NCBI RefSeq assembly: GCF_002025205.1
Contig: NZ_CP019947.1
Location: 3,014,001-3,078,000 of the forward strand
Length of the DNA: 64,000 nt
Source of the DNA: Pseudomonas sp. CC6-YY-74
GTDB lineage: Bacteria; Pseudomonadota; Gammaproteobacteria; Pseudomonadales; Pseudomonadaceae
Reading direction: 5' to 3'
Below the pieces are notes generated by a model. It was not told the origin of the DNA. It ran no database searches and saw only the letters and a program-made list of their open reading frames with translations. This document shows positions 19,981-30,112 of this stretch, piece by piece; position 1 is the stretch's first letter, and each line of letters begins with the position of its first letter. Position numbers and translations under genes: made by a program.

Positions 19981-22900
19981 GTGCCAAGCCACCCATCACC
20001 GCCGTTACCACACGCACCAGACGAACCGTTGACGCCTTCCCGGCGCAGCTCCATCAAGGGTGCTCTGGTCGCGCTGGTGCTGGGCATGCTGGCGTTGCTG
20101 CTGTGGCAACTGCAGTTGGAGTCGCAGCATTTTCTCGACAACCAGCGCCAACTCAACCATGCATTCAACGTGCAACTGGCCAATAACATCAGCCTGAGCA
20201 TGGAACTGAAGGCTCAGGCCGGCATGGTGATGCTGCAACAAAACACCGCCGCGCCAGGCCCAGGCGAGATCGACGAGAACCTGCTGCGCAGCCTGCAAGG
20301 AGTCTTTAGCAGCCTACACAGCCTGGCCTGGCTCGGCCCGCGCGGCGATATCCAGACAGATACCCAAGTCCAGGCGGATGACCCGCAATACCTGGCTGGC
20401 CTGATCCAGCGCAGCAACGGCTCGGCTTATCACTATGCGTTCAACACCCGCGATGGCGGGCTGATCTACCTACTGCTGCGTCAGAACGAGGGTGGCAGCC
20501 CGAGCGGTTACTGGGTCTTGCGTCTGACCGCCGACGCATTGCGCAACTGGATGTATCAACACCACCAGAGCCCCTATCGCTGGCAACTGGAAGACCACCA
20601 GGCGCAACTTACGCTTGCCAGCCAACAGGCCGACTCGACCACCGACAACGCGAGCGTGGCGCCGATAAGCGCTGCCGATCGGCAGCAGAGCATTCTCCTG
20701 GCGCCGCTCAACGGCAGCGACTGGCAACTGCGCGCCCTGTTCGACGAACGCAGTGCCCGCGCACAATTGTTACCCGCGCTGACCAGCAAACTCCTGTTAT
20801 TCATCCTCTGCGCCGTGCTAACCCTGCTCGCCCTGTACCGCCTGCTGCGCGAACAGCGCAGCCTGCATGAACTCAATACGGCCTCGCGCCGCTCGCTGCG
20901 CCAGGCGGCCAGTGTTCTGGGGGCTATCGAGGAGCGCGTGCTGGTCACCGACAGTAATGGCCAACTGAGTTACCTCAACTCCCAGGCCGAGGAATTGTTC
21001 GGTTTACGCAGCACCGAGGCGCATAACTGGCACCTGCTGCAACTGCTGCCACGCCTCGATCCGCTGCGCTTGCACGACGGCGCCTTGCCTAACAACCCTG
21101 GCGCCGACCTGGTCGAGATCCAGCAGGATGGCATGCTCCGCCTGTTCGCGATAAGCCGCAGCGAACTCGCTGAGCCGGCCAAGCGCCTGGGCTTCGTCTG
21201 GGTGTTGCGCGACGTCACCGAGCAACAGCATGCCACCCGCGTGTTGCAGGAAACCCGCCGACGCTACCAGGATATCTTCGAAGGCACCGGCACCGCGCTC
21301 TGCGTACTGGACCTGGCCGCGCTGCCGGAGTACCTGCAACAGCAACAGATACATGACGGTGCGAGCCTGAGGTGCTGGCTGCTCGCCCAGCCGCAGCGGC
21401 ATGCTGAGCTGCTGCAACTGCTGCGTTTCACCGAGGCCAACCAGGTCGCCCTGCGCCTGCTCGGCGTCGACTCCGTCGAACACGCCTGGCAGCACCTGAT
21501 CGACAGCGGCCCGCTGCGCCCCGAGGGCTTCCGCGTGCAACTGCTCACGGCCCTGCTCGAGGGTGCCGGCCAGCTCGAACTGGAATGCCAGATCAGCACT
21601 CCGCAAGGCCACGAGCGTCACCTGTGGCTGCTGCTGCGCCTGCCGGAAAGCGCGCAGGAACTGAATGCAGTAACCCTGAGCATCAGCGACATCACCAGTC
21701 GCAAACGCATCGAGCTGTCGTTGATCGAGCGCGAGCGCTTCTGGGCGGATGTGGTGCGCGCGGTACCGGACACCCTCTACGTGCACGACCTGCTGAGCAA
21801 AAGCGTGCTGTTCAGCAACCACCACCTGGGCCTGCAACTGGGCTACAGCACGCTTGAGCTGAAAGCCCTGGGCGAGCGCTTCTGGGAGCACATCCTGCAT
21901 CCGGACGACAGCGACTATTACTGGCGCATCCGCAACCTGCAGCAGGTAATCGGCGACGGCGTGCTGCTCGAATCCCAGCTGCGCTGGCGCCATCGCAACG
22001 GCACCTGGCGCTGGTTCAGCATCCGCGAGCAGGCCCTGGCCCGCGATGCCCGCGGCCGTGTCAGCCGCCTGATCGGGGTGGCCAAAGACGTCACCGAGCA
22101 GATCGAAAGCAGCGAATCGCTGCGCAACAGCGAGCAGCGCTACCGGCTGCTGGCCGAGAGCACCAGCGATGTGATTTTTTCCACCGACAGCAACCTGCAC
22201 CTCAACTACGTCAGCCCCTCGGTGGAACCGGTGCTCGGCCATCCACCGGAATGGATTCTGGCCAACAGCTTCGACAGCCTGGCTGCCAACCCCCAGCAAT
22301 TGGCCGGCCTGTCGATATTGCTCGAGCGGATACGCGCAGCGCTCGGCAGCCCCCTGCGCATGATCGAGTTGCGTGAGCAGTTCCAGCCGCAACTGTTCGT
22401 CTTCGACTGCCTGCGCGCCGATGGACGGAAAATCCCGGTCGAGTTGCGCCTGGTGCCAATGTGGGATGAGAACAGCCATTTCGAAGGCCTGCTCGGTGTG
22501 GGCCGCGACATCAGCCAGCAGCGCCGTGCGGAAAAAGACCTGCGCATGGCCGCCACGGTATTCGAACATTCCACCGCGGCGATCCTGGTCACCGACCCGG
22601 CCGGCTACATCGTCCAGGTCAACAAGGCCTTCAGTCGAGTCAGCGGTTATTCCTCGGCCCAGGTTCTCGACCAGTTGCCGGGCATGCTCACTGCCGATCG
22701 CCAGCAGGCCAGCCACCTGAATTATGTCCTCAACCAACTCCATCAGCGCGGTAGCTGGGAAGGTGAAATCTGGCTCAAGCGCCGCGACGGCGAGAGTTTC
22801 CCGTCCTGGGTGGGGATCACCGCGGTGCACGACGAAGAGGGCGACCTGGTCAGTTACGTGTGCTTCTTCAGCGACATCAGCGAGCGCAAGGCCAGCGAAC

Positions 22901-24228
22901 AACGCATCCATCGCCTGGCCTACTACGACGCCCTGACCCTGCTGCCCAACCGCACGCTGTTCCAGGATCGCCTGCACACCGCCCTGCAACACGGCGAACG
23001 GCATCAGGAATGGGTGGTACTGATGTTCCTCGACCTCGACCGTTTCAAGCCGATCAACGATTCCCTCGGCCACGCCGCCGGCGACCGCATGCTCAAGGAC
23101 GTCGCCGTGCGCCTGGAGGCCTGCGTAGACAGCGACGACACCGTGGCCCGCATGGGCGGCGACGAATTCACCCTGCTGCTGCAGTCGTGCGCCACTCGCG
23201 AAGGTGCACTGAACCGGGCGATTCATGTGGCCGAGCAGATTCTTGCCTGCCTGGCTCAGCCGTTCGTCCTCGAAGGCCGCGAATTCTTCGTCACCGCCAG
23301 CATTGGCATCGCCCTCAGCCCACAGGACGGCAACGAGCTGAGCCAGCTGATGAAGAACGCCGACACGGCGATGTACCACGCCAAGGAACACGGCAAGAAC
23401 AACTTCCAGTTCTATCAGGCGGAAATGAACGCCAGCGCCCTGGAACGCCTGGAGCTGGAGAGTGACCTGCGTCATGCCCTCGAACAGCAGGAATTCATTC
23501 TTTACTACCAACCGCAGTTCTCCGGCAACGGCCAACGCCTGACCGGCGTCGAAGCCCTGTTGCGCTGGCAGCATCCAGTGCGCGGCCTGGTGCCGCCGGA
23601 TGACTTTATCCCGGTGCTGGAAGAGCTTGGTCTGGTGGTGCAAGTCGGCGACTGGGTCCTGGCCGAGTCCTGCCGGCAACTGAAGAGCTGGCACGCGGCG
23701 AAGATCCGGGTGCCGAAGATCTCGGTCAACCTGTCGGCCCGGCAGTTCAGCGAGGGCGCGCTGGCTCAGCGCATCGCCGCGATACTCGAAGACAGCGGCG
23801 TCGCCCCGGCTTGCGTGGAACTGGAACTGACCGAAAGCATCCTGATGCAGGACGTGGCGAGCGCCCTGCGCACCCTCAACGACCTGAAAAGCCTTGGCCT
23901 GTGCATCGCCATCGACGACTTCGGCACCGGCTACTCGTCGCTGAACTACCTCAAGCAGTTTCCCATCGACGTGTTGAAGATCGACCGCAGCTTCGTCGAC
24001 GGCCTGCCGCAAGGCGAACAGGACGCGCAAATCGCCCGCGCCATCATTGCCATGGCCCACAGCCTGAACCTTTCGGTAATCGCCGAAGGCGTGGAGACCC
24101 AGGCGCAACTCGACTTCCTGCGCACCCACGGTTGCGACGAAGTGCAAGGCTACCTGCTCGGCCGACCCATGCCCGCTCACCAGTTCGCCGCCCAGTTCAG
24201 CGGTGCCGCACTGTTTATGCTCAGCTAA
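19981..24228 (+). CDS. morA: MorA-type motility regulator: PAS sensor, GGDEF and EAL
   Basis: A 1415-aa inner-membrane c-di-GMP enzyme. A transmembrane helix near residues 28-48 and another near 275-297 bracket a periplasmic sensor. Four PAS-like regions follow; DVTEQQ, DITSRK, DVTEQIE, DISQQRR and DISERK mark their ends. The GGDEF domain has an intact MGGDEF near residue 1059 but no RxxD inhibitory site (DSDD instead). The EAL domain has EALLRW near 1191, ELTES, IDDFGTGYSSL, KIDRSF and AEGVET, so it looks active. GTG 19981 with AGGA upstream gives the MorA length; a TTG six codons earlier is possible. It precedes glyA, as in P. aeruginosa. Confidence 0.93.
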   Translation: MPSHPSPPLPHAPDEPLTPSRRSSIKGALVALVLGMLALLLWQLQLESQHFLDNQRQLNHAFNVQLANNISLSMELKAQAGMVMLQQNTAAPGPGEIDENLLRSLQGVFSSLHSLAWLGPRGDIQTDTQVQADDPQYLAGLIQRSNGSAYHYAFNTRDGGLIYLLLRQNEGGSPSGYWVLRLTADALRNWMYQHHQSPYRWQLEDHQAQLTLASQQADSTTDNASVAPISAADRQQSILLAPLNGSDWQLRALFDERSARAQLLPALTSKLLLFILCAVLTLLALYRLLREQRSLHELNTASRRSLRQAASVLGAIEERVLVTDSNGQLSYLNSQAEELFGLRSTEAHNWHLLQLLPRLDPLRLHDGALPNNPGADLVEIQQDGMLRLFAISRSELAEPAKRLGFVWVLRDVTEQQHATRVLQETRRRYQDIFEGTGTALCVLDLAALPEYLQQQQIHDGASLRCWLLAQPQRHAELLQLLRFTEANQVALRLLGVDSVEHAWQHLIDSGPLRPEGFRVQLLTALLEGAGQLELECQISTPQGHERHLWLLLRLPESAQELNAVTLSISDITSRKRIELSLIERERFWADVVRAVPDTLYVHDLLSKSVLFSNHHLGLQLGYSTLELKALGERFWEHILHPDDSDYYWRIRNLQQVIGDGVLLESQLRWRHRNGTWRWFSIREQALARDARGRVSRLIGVAKDVTEQIESSESLRNSEQRYRLLAESTSDVIFSTDSNLHLNYVSPSVEPVLGHPPEWILANSFDSLAANPQQLAGLSILLERIRAALGSPLRMIELREQFQPQLFVFDCLRADGRKIPVELRLVPMWDENSHFEGLLGVGRDISQQRRAEKDLRMAATVFEHSTAAILVTDPAGYIVQVNKAFSRVSGYSSAQVLDQLPGMLTADRQQASHLNYVLNQLHQRGSWEGEIWLKRRDGESFPSWVGITAVHDEEGDLVSYVCFFSDISERKASEQRIHRLAYYDALTLLPNRTLFQDRLHTALQHGERHQEWVVLMFLDLDRFKPINDSLGHAAGDRMLKDVAVRLEACVDSDDTVARMGGDEFTLLLQSCATREGALNRAIHVAEQILACLAQPFVLEGREFFVTASIGIALSPQDGNELSQLMKNADTAMYHAKEHGKNNFQFYQAEMNASALERLELESDLRHALEQQEFILYYQPQFSGNGQRLTGVEALLRWQHPVRGLVPPDDFIPVLEELGLVVQVGDWVLAESCRQLKSWHAAKIRVPKISVNLSARQFSEGALAQRIAAILEDSGVAPACVELELTESILMQDVASALRTLNDLKSLGLCIAIDDFGTGYSSLNYLKQFPIDVLKIDRSFVDGLPQGEQDAQIARAIIAMAHSLNLSVIAEGVETQAQLDFLRTHGCDEVQGYLLGRPMPAHQFAAQFSGAALFMLS

Positions 24229-24657
24229 CGGAGAGGCAACCGGGATCGAGCCCGTAGGGCGTGGCGCACATCCAGTCCCGTAGCCCACTGTAATCCGGGG
24301 ATACTGTTGCGGGCAGCGATCCGTTTCAGCCGCGAAGCTTTTCGCGGTGCATCGACGCACAAAGGATGGGTTGCCGCCAAGGCGATGCGCGGCAAGAGCG
24401 CATTTTCTGCACGGCGTAACCGATCATTGCGGCGTGCCTGTTGACGCCATGTCGGCTTACGCCGCGCCTTGAACCTGCAGCTCGCACAGGAGTGCGGCCG
24501 CCGCGAGCCCAACCTACCCGCTGGTAACTTATGCCTGCCGCCAGCATGAACCCCACTTGTCCGCCACATGACTGCGCTGCATACCCCTGCTTAACCGAGA
24601 TGGGGTAGAATTCGCCCCCTCTTTCTACCGCCCAGCTGATTTTCTCAGGGATTTGCC
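24229..24657. other. Non-coding stretch between morA and glyA
   Basis: These 429 bp have no supportable gene. The first 100 bp contain fragments resembling other intergenic repeats in the window (cccgtagggcgtggcgcacatc, gtagcccactgtaatccggg). A TAGAAT (24606-24611) about 45 bp before glyA could be a -10 element, but no matching -35 was found. Frames open on the minus strand are antisense extensions of morA. Confidence 0.5.
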
Positions 24658-25914
24658 ATGTTCAGCCGTGATTTGAATCTTGCTCGTTTTGACGCCGAAC
24701 TGTTTACCGCGATGGAGCAAGAAGCCCAGCGCCAGGAAGAACATATCGAGCTGATCGCCTCGGAAAACTACTGCAGTTCAGCGGTGATGGAAGCCCAGGG
24801 CAGCGTGTTGACCAACAAGTATGCCGAGGGCTATCCGGGCAAGCGCTATTACGGCGGCTGCGAATACGTCGATGTGGTCGAGCAGCTTGCAATAGATCGG
24901 GCCAAGCAGCTGTTCGGCGCCGACTACGCCAACGTTCAGCCGCACTCCGGCAGCCAGGCCAACGCCGCCGTGTACATGGCCCTGCTCAACCCGGGCGACA
25001 CCGTGCTGGGCATGAGCCTGGCGCATGGCGGCCACCTGACCCACGGCGCCAGCGTCAGCTTTTCCGGCAAGATCTATCATGCCGTGCAGTACGGCATCGA
25101 CAACGTTTCCGGCCTGATCGACTACGACGAAGTCGAGCGCCTGGCCGTCGAGCACCAGCCGAAGATGATCATCGCCGGCTTCTCCGCCTACTCCCAGGTC
25201 CTGGATTTCCCACGTTTCCGCGCCATCGCCGACAAGGTCGGGGCCTACCTGTTCGTCGACATGGCTCACGTCGCCGGTCTGGTTGCCGCGGGTGTGTACC
25301 CGAATCCGCTGCCGTTCGCCGACGTGGTCACCACCACCACCCACAAGACCCTGCGCGGCCCGCGCGGCGGCCTGATCCTGGCCCGCGCCAACGAAGCGCT
25401 GGAGAAGAAATTCAACTCAGCCGTGTTCCCAGGCGGCCAGGGCGGCCCGCTGGAGCACGTGATCGCGGCCAAGGCAGTGTGCTTCAAGGAAGCCCTGCAA
25501 CCCGAGTTCAAGGTCTACCAGCAGCAAGTGGTGAAGAACGCCCAGACCATGGCCAGCGTGTTTATCGACAACGGCTATGACGTGGTCTCCGGCGGCACCG
25601 AGAACCACCTGTTCCTGCTCAGCCTGATCAAGCAGGACATCACCGGTAAAGACGCCGACGCCGCCCTGGGTCGCGCCTTCATCACCGTGAACAAGAACAG
25701 CGTGCCCAACGACCCACGCTCGCCCTTCGTCACCTCGGGCCTGCGCATCGGTACCCCGGCTGTGACCACCCGCGGTTTCAAGGAAGACGAGTGCCGCCAA
25801 CTGGCCGGCTGGATCTGCGAGATCCTCGCCAACCTGGGCGACGAGTCGGTCGAAGCGCGCATCCGCGAGCAAGTCAAAGCGCTCTGCGCCAGGTTCCCGG
25901 TCTACGGCAACTAA
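24658..25914 (+). CDS. glyA: Serine hydroxymethyltransferase
   Basis: A 418-aa PLP enzyme interconverting serine and glycine and supplying 5,10-methylene-tetrahydrofolate. It starts [16 protein letters not shown]. The PLP lysine lies near residue 230 in [14 protein letters not shown]. Substrate and cofactor motifs [32 protein letters not shown] and SGLRIGTPA are intact. Pseudomonads usually have more than one glyA; position next to morA fits the copy called glyA3 in P. aeruginosa. Monocistronic, with a strong terminator. Confidence 0.96.
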   Translation: MFSRDLNLARFDAELFTAMEQEAQRQEEHIELIASENYCSSAVMEAQGSVLTNKYAEGYPGKRYYGGCEYVDVVEQLAIDRAKQLFGADYANVQPHSGSQANAAVYMALLNPGDTVLGMSLAHGGHLTHGASVSFSGKIYHAVQYGIDNVSGLIDYDEVERLAVEHQPKMIIAGFSAYSQVLDFPRFRAIADKVGAYLFVDMAHVAGLVAAGVYPNPLPFADVVTTTTHKTLRGPRGGLILARANEALEKKFNSAVFPGGQGGPLEHVIAAKAVCFKEALQPEFKVYQQQVVKNAQTMASVFIDNGYDVVSGGTENHLFLLSLIKQDITGKDADAALGRAFITVNKNSVPNDPRSPFVTSGLRIGTPAVTTRGFKEDECRQLAGWICEILANLGDESVEARIREQVKALCARFPVYGN

Positions 25915-25930
25915 GCTCAAGCGCAGCACT

Positions 25931-25959
25931 AAAAAGCCCGCCACTTGGCGGGCTTTTTA
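25931..25959 (+). terminator. Terminator of glyA
   Basis: AAAAAGCCCGCCA / TGGCGGGCTTTTT hairpin, 16 bp after the stop; symmetrical A/T tracts. Confidence 0.92.
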
Positions 25960-26117
25960 GTGGCGTGGCAACAAGCGTCGGATGGCTGCCGACTGACAAT
26001 TACTCAGACCACCCGACCAGGCATTGGGCCTCGTGCCCCCCAAGTGCGCCGCATAAAGCCAAGCCCGCCGCACCGGCCTTGGCTATAGTGGACAAAACCG
26101 TGCAGGAGTTTATTTGT

Positions 26118-26489
26118 ATGAGCGACACGAGCAACGAGCGTAGACGCTTTCAGCGCATCGCCTTCGACGCCCCCACCGAGCTCGTTCAGGGGGAGCGCCG
26201 CTGGGTTGTCGAACTGCATGACGTATCGCTCAAGGGGCTGCTGATCAAACGTCCGCAACAGTGGAATGGCGATCCCAATCACCCCTTCATCGCCAGTATC
26301 CAGCTCGCCGAGGACGCCCGCGTGGAGATGGAAGTGGTCCTGACCCGCACCCATGGCGAGCTGCTCGGCTTCATCTGCCGGCATATCGACCTCGACTCGA
26401 TCAGCCACCTGCGGCGCCTGGTGGAGCTCAACCTCGGTGATGAGACCCTGCTGGAACGCGAACTGGCGGCGCTGGGCGAAAGGGACTGA
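26118..26489 (+). CDS. mapZ: PilZ domain c-di-GMP receptor MapZ
   Basis: A 123-aa single-domain PilZ protein. The c-di-GMP-binding signature is complete: RRRFQR near residues 8-13 and DVSLKG near residue 40. It closely resembles P. aeruginosa PA4608/MapZ: SDxxxERRRFxRIAFDA at the N-terminus, and [21 protein letters not shown] with LLERELA at the C-terminus. MapZ binds the chemotaxis methyltransferase CheR1 when loaded with c-di-GMP. Start ATG 26118 has CAGGAG ten bases upstream. Convergent with radA, as in P. aeruginosa. Confidence 0.92.
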   Translation: MSDTSNERRRFQRIAFDAPTELVQGERRWVVELHDVSLKGLLIKRPQQWNGDPNHPFIASIQLAEDARVEMEVVLTRTHGELLGFICRHIDLDSISHLRRLVELNLGDETLLERELAALGERD

Positions 26490-26582
26490 GGGGGAACGAT
26501 CCCTGATTGCGCTGACGCCTGGAGAAGAATCCCGGCGTCAGCTTCTGCTCCTATTGGCCGTTAGCAGCGTGCGGTTCAACGT

Positions 26583-27946
26583 CTATTCAAACAACGCATC
26601 AAGCGCCTGTTCCAGACGGGTTACCGCGATCACCTGCAACCCTGCCGGCGCCTCCTTGGGGCATTGCCCTTGGGCACGATGGCGCGTTTGAAGCCGTGCT
26701 TGGCGGCTTCCTTCAGGCGCTCCTGACCGCTCGGTACCGGCCGCACCTCGCCGGACAGGCCAACCTCACCGAACACCAGCAAATCATGGGCCAGCGGCTT
26801 GTTGCGCAGGCTGGAGATCACCGCCGCCATCAACGCCAGGTCGGACGCTGTTTCCAGCACCTTGACCCCGCCGACCACATTGATGAACACGTCCTGGTCA
26901 TGGGTGGGGATGCCACCGTGGCGGTGCAGCACGGCCAGCAGCATGGCCAGACGGTTCTGATCCAGGCCCAGGGTGACGCGCCGCGGGTTGGCCATATGGC
27001 TGGTGTCGACCAGCGCCTGCACCTCCACCAGCATCGGCCGGGTGCCTTCCCAGGTGGCCATCACCACGCTGCCCGGCACTTCTTCCCGGGCGCGGGTGAG
27101 GAAGATCGCCGACGGGTTGGTGACTTCCTTGAGGCCCTTGTCGGTCATGCCGAACACGCCCAGCTCGTTGATCGCGCCGAAGCGGTTCTTCACCGCCCGC
27201 AGCAGGCGCAGGCGGCCATCGGACTCGCCCTCGAAATACAGCACGGTATCGACCATGTGTTCGAGCACTCGCGGACCAGCCAGCGAGCCATCCTTGGTCA
27301 CGTGACCGACCAGGAAGATCGCCGTGCCGCTCTGCTTGGCGTATCGCACCAGCAAGGCCGCACTCTCGCGCACCTGGGACACCCCACCGGGGGCCGACTG
27401 CAATTGCTCGGTGAAGATGGTCTGGATCGAGTCGATCACCATGACCTTGGGCTGTTCCAGGCGCGCGGTGGCGATGATGCTTTCGATGCAGGTTTCGGTC
27501 ATCACCTTGAGTTTGTCTTGCGGCAGGCCCAGGCGGCGGGCGCGCATGGCTACCTGCTGCTGGGATTCCTCACCAGTGACATAGAGCGCGGGAAAGCGCG
27601 TGGCGATATTGCACAGGGTCTGCAACAGGATGGTCGACTTGCCGATCCCTGGATCACCGCCGATCAGCACTACCGAGCCGTCTACCAGACCGCCACCGAG
27701 CACCCGATCCAGTTCGCCGGATGCGGTGGAAAAACGCGGCATTTCCTCGACACTGACTTCAGCCAGGGTTTTCAGCTGCGTCTGCTGCCCCGTCCAGCCG
27801 CTGCGTCCGCTGGGCGCAACCGCATGGGCTTCGATCATGGTTTCGGTCAGAGTGTTCCAGGTGCTGCATTCGCCGCATTGCCCGGCCCACTTGGGAAAGG
27901 TGGCGCCACACTCGGTGCAGCCGTACATGCGCTTGGCCTTGGCCAT
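26583..27946 (-). CDS. radA: DNA repair protein RadA, frameshifted near its 3' end
   Basis: RecA-like branch-migration helicase. The N-terminal zinc finger (CTECG, CGEC), Walker A GGDPGIGKST near residue 95, the RadA-specific KNRFG and the Lon-like C-terminal domain are all present. As read, the frame turns into APRRRRQGCR and stops at 26630. In the neighbouring frame the normal end KEAPAGLQVIAVTRLEQALD-ALFE continues to a stop at 26583. One extra C in the CCCC run (26658-26661, complement) restores a 454-aa protein of ordinary length. The span given is the repaired one. A recent mutation or an assembly error would look the same. Convergent with mapZ. Confidence 0.9.
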
Positions 27947-28012
27947 GGAGCGGACTCCCTCAAACGAAAGCCCGCATCATAGCCTTTACCAGCAGTCAAT
28001 CGGGAAGCCGGA

Positions 28013-28281
28013 TCAGCCCTTGCAGCAACCGCAGCACTGAGCGGCAGGGGGGCGAGGCGCTTGGCCACCTGATCTTTGAGGTCAACACGTTCGCGCTTCA
28101 ACACGGCCAAGGCGGCATCGGCCAGCAGCTCGATACCCTCTTCGACGCGGCAAATACGCTTATCCAGCGTCTCGTATTCATCGGCCAGACGTGAGAAGTC
28201 CGGGTCGGCCTGACGCAAATCGTGCAACTCGGCACGTAGTTCGGGGAAATCATGAATCAAGGGGTGATGTTCGATATGCAT
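28013..28281 (-). CDS. YdcH family (DUF465) small protein, apparent 3' frameshift
   Basis: A small helical protein of unknown function starting MHIEHHPLIHDFPELRAEL (28281, GGAG upstream), with DEYETLDKRICRVEEG and a lysine/aspartate-rich helix, as in YdcH. As read, it runs through the radA start region to 27847, giving an implausible tail. One extra C in the run at 28047-28052 (complement) would end it AAQCCGCCKG at 28013, a Cys-rich end like those of relatives. The repaired length is 89 aa. It is upstream of radA on the same strand. Confidence 0.7.
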
Positions 28282-28347
28282 GCTGATACTCCAAGGAAAG
28301 ACTGGATTCAGCATATGCCCCTGCTCCGGCTCGCCCCTTGACCCGGA

Positions 28348-28596
28348 TCAACCCACCGCACCGTTGCGCAGCAAGGTTTCGATTTCGTCCTTGAGGATAA
28401 CCCTCTGCATTTTCAGGCCCTGTAGCTGCAACTCGTCCATTGCCATCCGGCCACCAAGCACCTCATAGATACGTTTATCCAGCTGTTCGTACTCCTCGGC
28501 CATACGGGCGAAATGACCATCAACCTGCAACAAGGCGCGCATTTGCGGTTCAAACTGTGGAAACTCGCGGCTGAGTGGATGATATTGCAATGGCAT
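28348..28596 (-). CDS. YdcH family (DUF465) small protein
   Basis: An 82-aa protein, MPLQYHPLSREFPQFEPQMRA, with EEYEQLDKRIYEVLGGR and LKDEIETLL; the second of two adjacent YdcH-like genes. The shared HPL...FP and Y(E)xLDKRI pattern shows they are paralogues. The fold is expected to be a two-helix hairpin. A GGAGGG site precedes ATG 28596. Function unknown; relatives are often linked to stress or stationary phase. Confidence 0.82.
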   Translation of the reverse strand: MPLQYHPLSREFPQFEPQMRALLQVDGHFARMAEEYEQLDKRIYEVLGGRMAMDELQLQGLKMQRVILKDEIETLLRNGAVG

Positions 28597-28737
28597 GGCA
28601 GCACCCTCCGAATGTATGTATCAGACTAGTTCAGCCCGATGCCTCACACCGATATCCTAGACCACTGGCGAACTTGCAGAACACGCGCGGCATTTATTGC
28701 TTAGCTTGGTTGGCGTGCCCCACACGAGATAATGCCC

Positions 28738-29484
28738 ATGAACACGCCTTCAAACTGTTCCGCCTGCCTAGACGGGGAAAAGCTGGAGTTCCCCATTACC
28801 ATGGCCTTCCAACCGATTCTCGACCTGGCCAAACAAGAAATATTTGCCCACGAGGCCCTGGTGCGCGGCACAACGGGGGAGTCAGCCGGCAGCCTGCTAG
28901 CCCGGGTCAATACCGACAACCGCTATGCCTTCGACCAGAGCTGCCGGATCAAGGCAGTGGAATGGGCGGCAAAGTTGCGGGTGCCGGCCATGGTTTCGAT
29001 CAATTTCATGCCGAATGCCGTGTACCGCGCGGAAACCTGTATCCGCGCCACCCTGGAAGCGGCTCGGCGCTGCAATTTCCCGCTCGAGCGGATCATCTTC
29101 GAGGTCACCGAGCAGGAGCAGGTGCTGGATATCGCTCACCTCACCAATATCCTCAGGGCCTACCGCAAGCAGGGCTTCATGACTGCCATCGACGACTTCG
29201 GTGCGGGCTATGCTGGCCTCAACCTGCTGGCCGACTTCCAGCCCGACCTGATCAAATTGGACATGGCGCTGATCCGCAACATCGACCAGGACAGCGTGCG
29301 GCAGATCCTGGTCGAGGCAACCCTGCAGATGTGCCGCAAGCTGAATATCCGCGTGATCGCCGAAGGCATTGAAAGCACTGGCGAGCTCGATGCGCTGCGC
29401 GACATGGGGGTGGAACTGTTTCAGGGTTACCTGTTCGCCAAGCCGGGTTTCGAGAGCCTGCCCGACGTACGCTTTCCCTACTGA
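28738..29484 (+). CDS. Stand-alone EAL domain phosphodiesterase
   Basis: A 248-aa cytosolic protein consisting of one EAL domain. It has HEALVRG near residue 38, SINFMP, EVTEQE (in place of ELTES), IDDFGAGYAGL, LIKLDMALI and IAEGIES. The metal-binding and catalytic residues of active EAL enzymes therefore seem present, and it may hydrolyse c-di-GMP, though the EVTEQE change deserves a test. ATG 28738 fits the spacing from GAG; an ATG two codons upstream (28732) is equally open. It lies between ydcH-like genes (divergent) and mscL (same strand). Confidence 0.85.
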   Translation: MNTPSNCSACLDGEKLEFPITMAFQPILDLAKQEIFAHEALVRGTTGESAGSLLARVNTDNRYAFDQSCRIKAVEWAAKLRVPAMVSINFMPNAVYRAETCIRATLEAARRCNFPLERIIFEVTEQEQVLDIAHLTNILRAYRKQGFMTAIDDFGAGYAGLNLLADFQPDLIKLDMALIRNIDQDSVRQILVEATLQMCRKLNIRVIAEGIESTGELDALRDMGVELFQGYLFAKPGFESLPDVRFPY

Positions 29485-29569
29485 GTTTTTCACCCACGCT
29501 GAGCGCTCGCCTGGCAAGTGCGGCGCACTGCATTACACTCTGCACATCCACCAAATCAGGGAGTGACAC

Positions 29570-29983
29570 ATGAGTATCGTCAGCGAATTCAAGGCCTTCG
29601 CGGTCAAGGGCAATGTGGTCGACATGGCCGTGGGCATCATCATCGGTGTGGCCTTCGGCAAGATTGTCTCGTCCTTCGTCGGCGATGTAGTCATGCCGCC
29701 TATCGGCCTTCTGATCGGCGGCATCGATTTCTCCGACCTGGCGATTACCCTCAAGGCTGCCGAGGGCGACCTGCCGGCAGTGATCCTCAGCTACGGCAAG
29801 TTTATCCAGACCCTGCTGGATTTTGTGATCGTAGCCCTCGCCATTTTCATGGCCGTCAAGGTGATCAATCGGCTCAAGCGCGAGGAAGCCGTAGCCCCGA
29901 GCCTGCCGCAGACACCAAGCCCGGAAGAAACCCTGCTGACCGAGATTCGCGACCTGCTCAAGACCCAGCAAAGCAAGGAATAG
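29570..29983 (+). CDS. mscL: Large-conductance mechanosensitive channel
   Basis: A 137-aa pentameric inner-membrane channel that opens under hypo-osmotic shock. The N-terminal helix and TM1 ([20 protein letters not shown]) and the glycine-rich pore-lining stretch match MscL. TM2 ([20 protein letters not shown]) and the C-terminal helix ([13 protein letters not shown]) follow. GGGAGTGACAC precedes ATG 29570. Confidence 0.96.
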   Translation: MSIVSEFKAFAVKGNVVDMAVGIIIGVAFGKIVSSFVGDVVMPPIGLLIGGIDFSDLAITLKAAEGDLPAVILSYGKFIQTLLDFVIVALAIFMAVKVINRLKREEAVAPSLPQTPSPEETLLTEIRDLLKTQQSKE

Positions 29984-30000
29984 AGTGGAGCGGCGGAGTT

Positions 30001-30060
30001 GAAGCAACCCACAATCCGTAGGCCGTCACTCGCCCAGGCAGTGCCGCATTGGTTGCGGAT
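30001..30060. repeat. Dispersed copy of the 133-bp repeat core
   Basis: gaagcaacccacaatccg-taggccgtcactcgccc-aggcagtgccgcattggtt aligns with the core of the tandem repeat at 6740-6805 (caagccgcaatccg, agtcactcgccgcaggcagtgcaccgatggtt). It is a single diverged copy between mscL and fprB. Confidence 0.6.
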
Positions 30061-30112
30061 GGCGGGTTGGCGCTGCACTCCTGATCGGTTGGCGTCCCGC
30101 GCCGCCTCATCC

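Noticed and set aside
21004..24360. Minus-strand open frame of 1118 codons opposite morA
   Set aside because: It mirrors the codon structure of a GC-rich gene on the other strand, lacks a ribosome site and any family motif, and morA is convincingly coding.
26640..26665. Programmed -1 frameshift in radA (CCCCAAGGAGG)
   Set aside because: Orthologues I know are read in one frame, the Shine-Dalgarno-like sequence sits on the slip site rather than upstream, and three other genes show the same missing-C pattern, which favours an indel.
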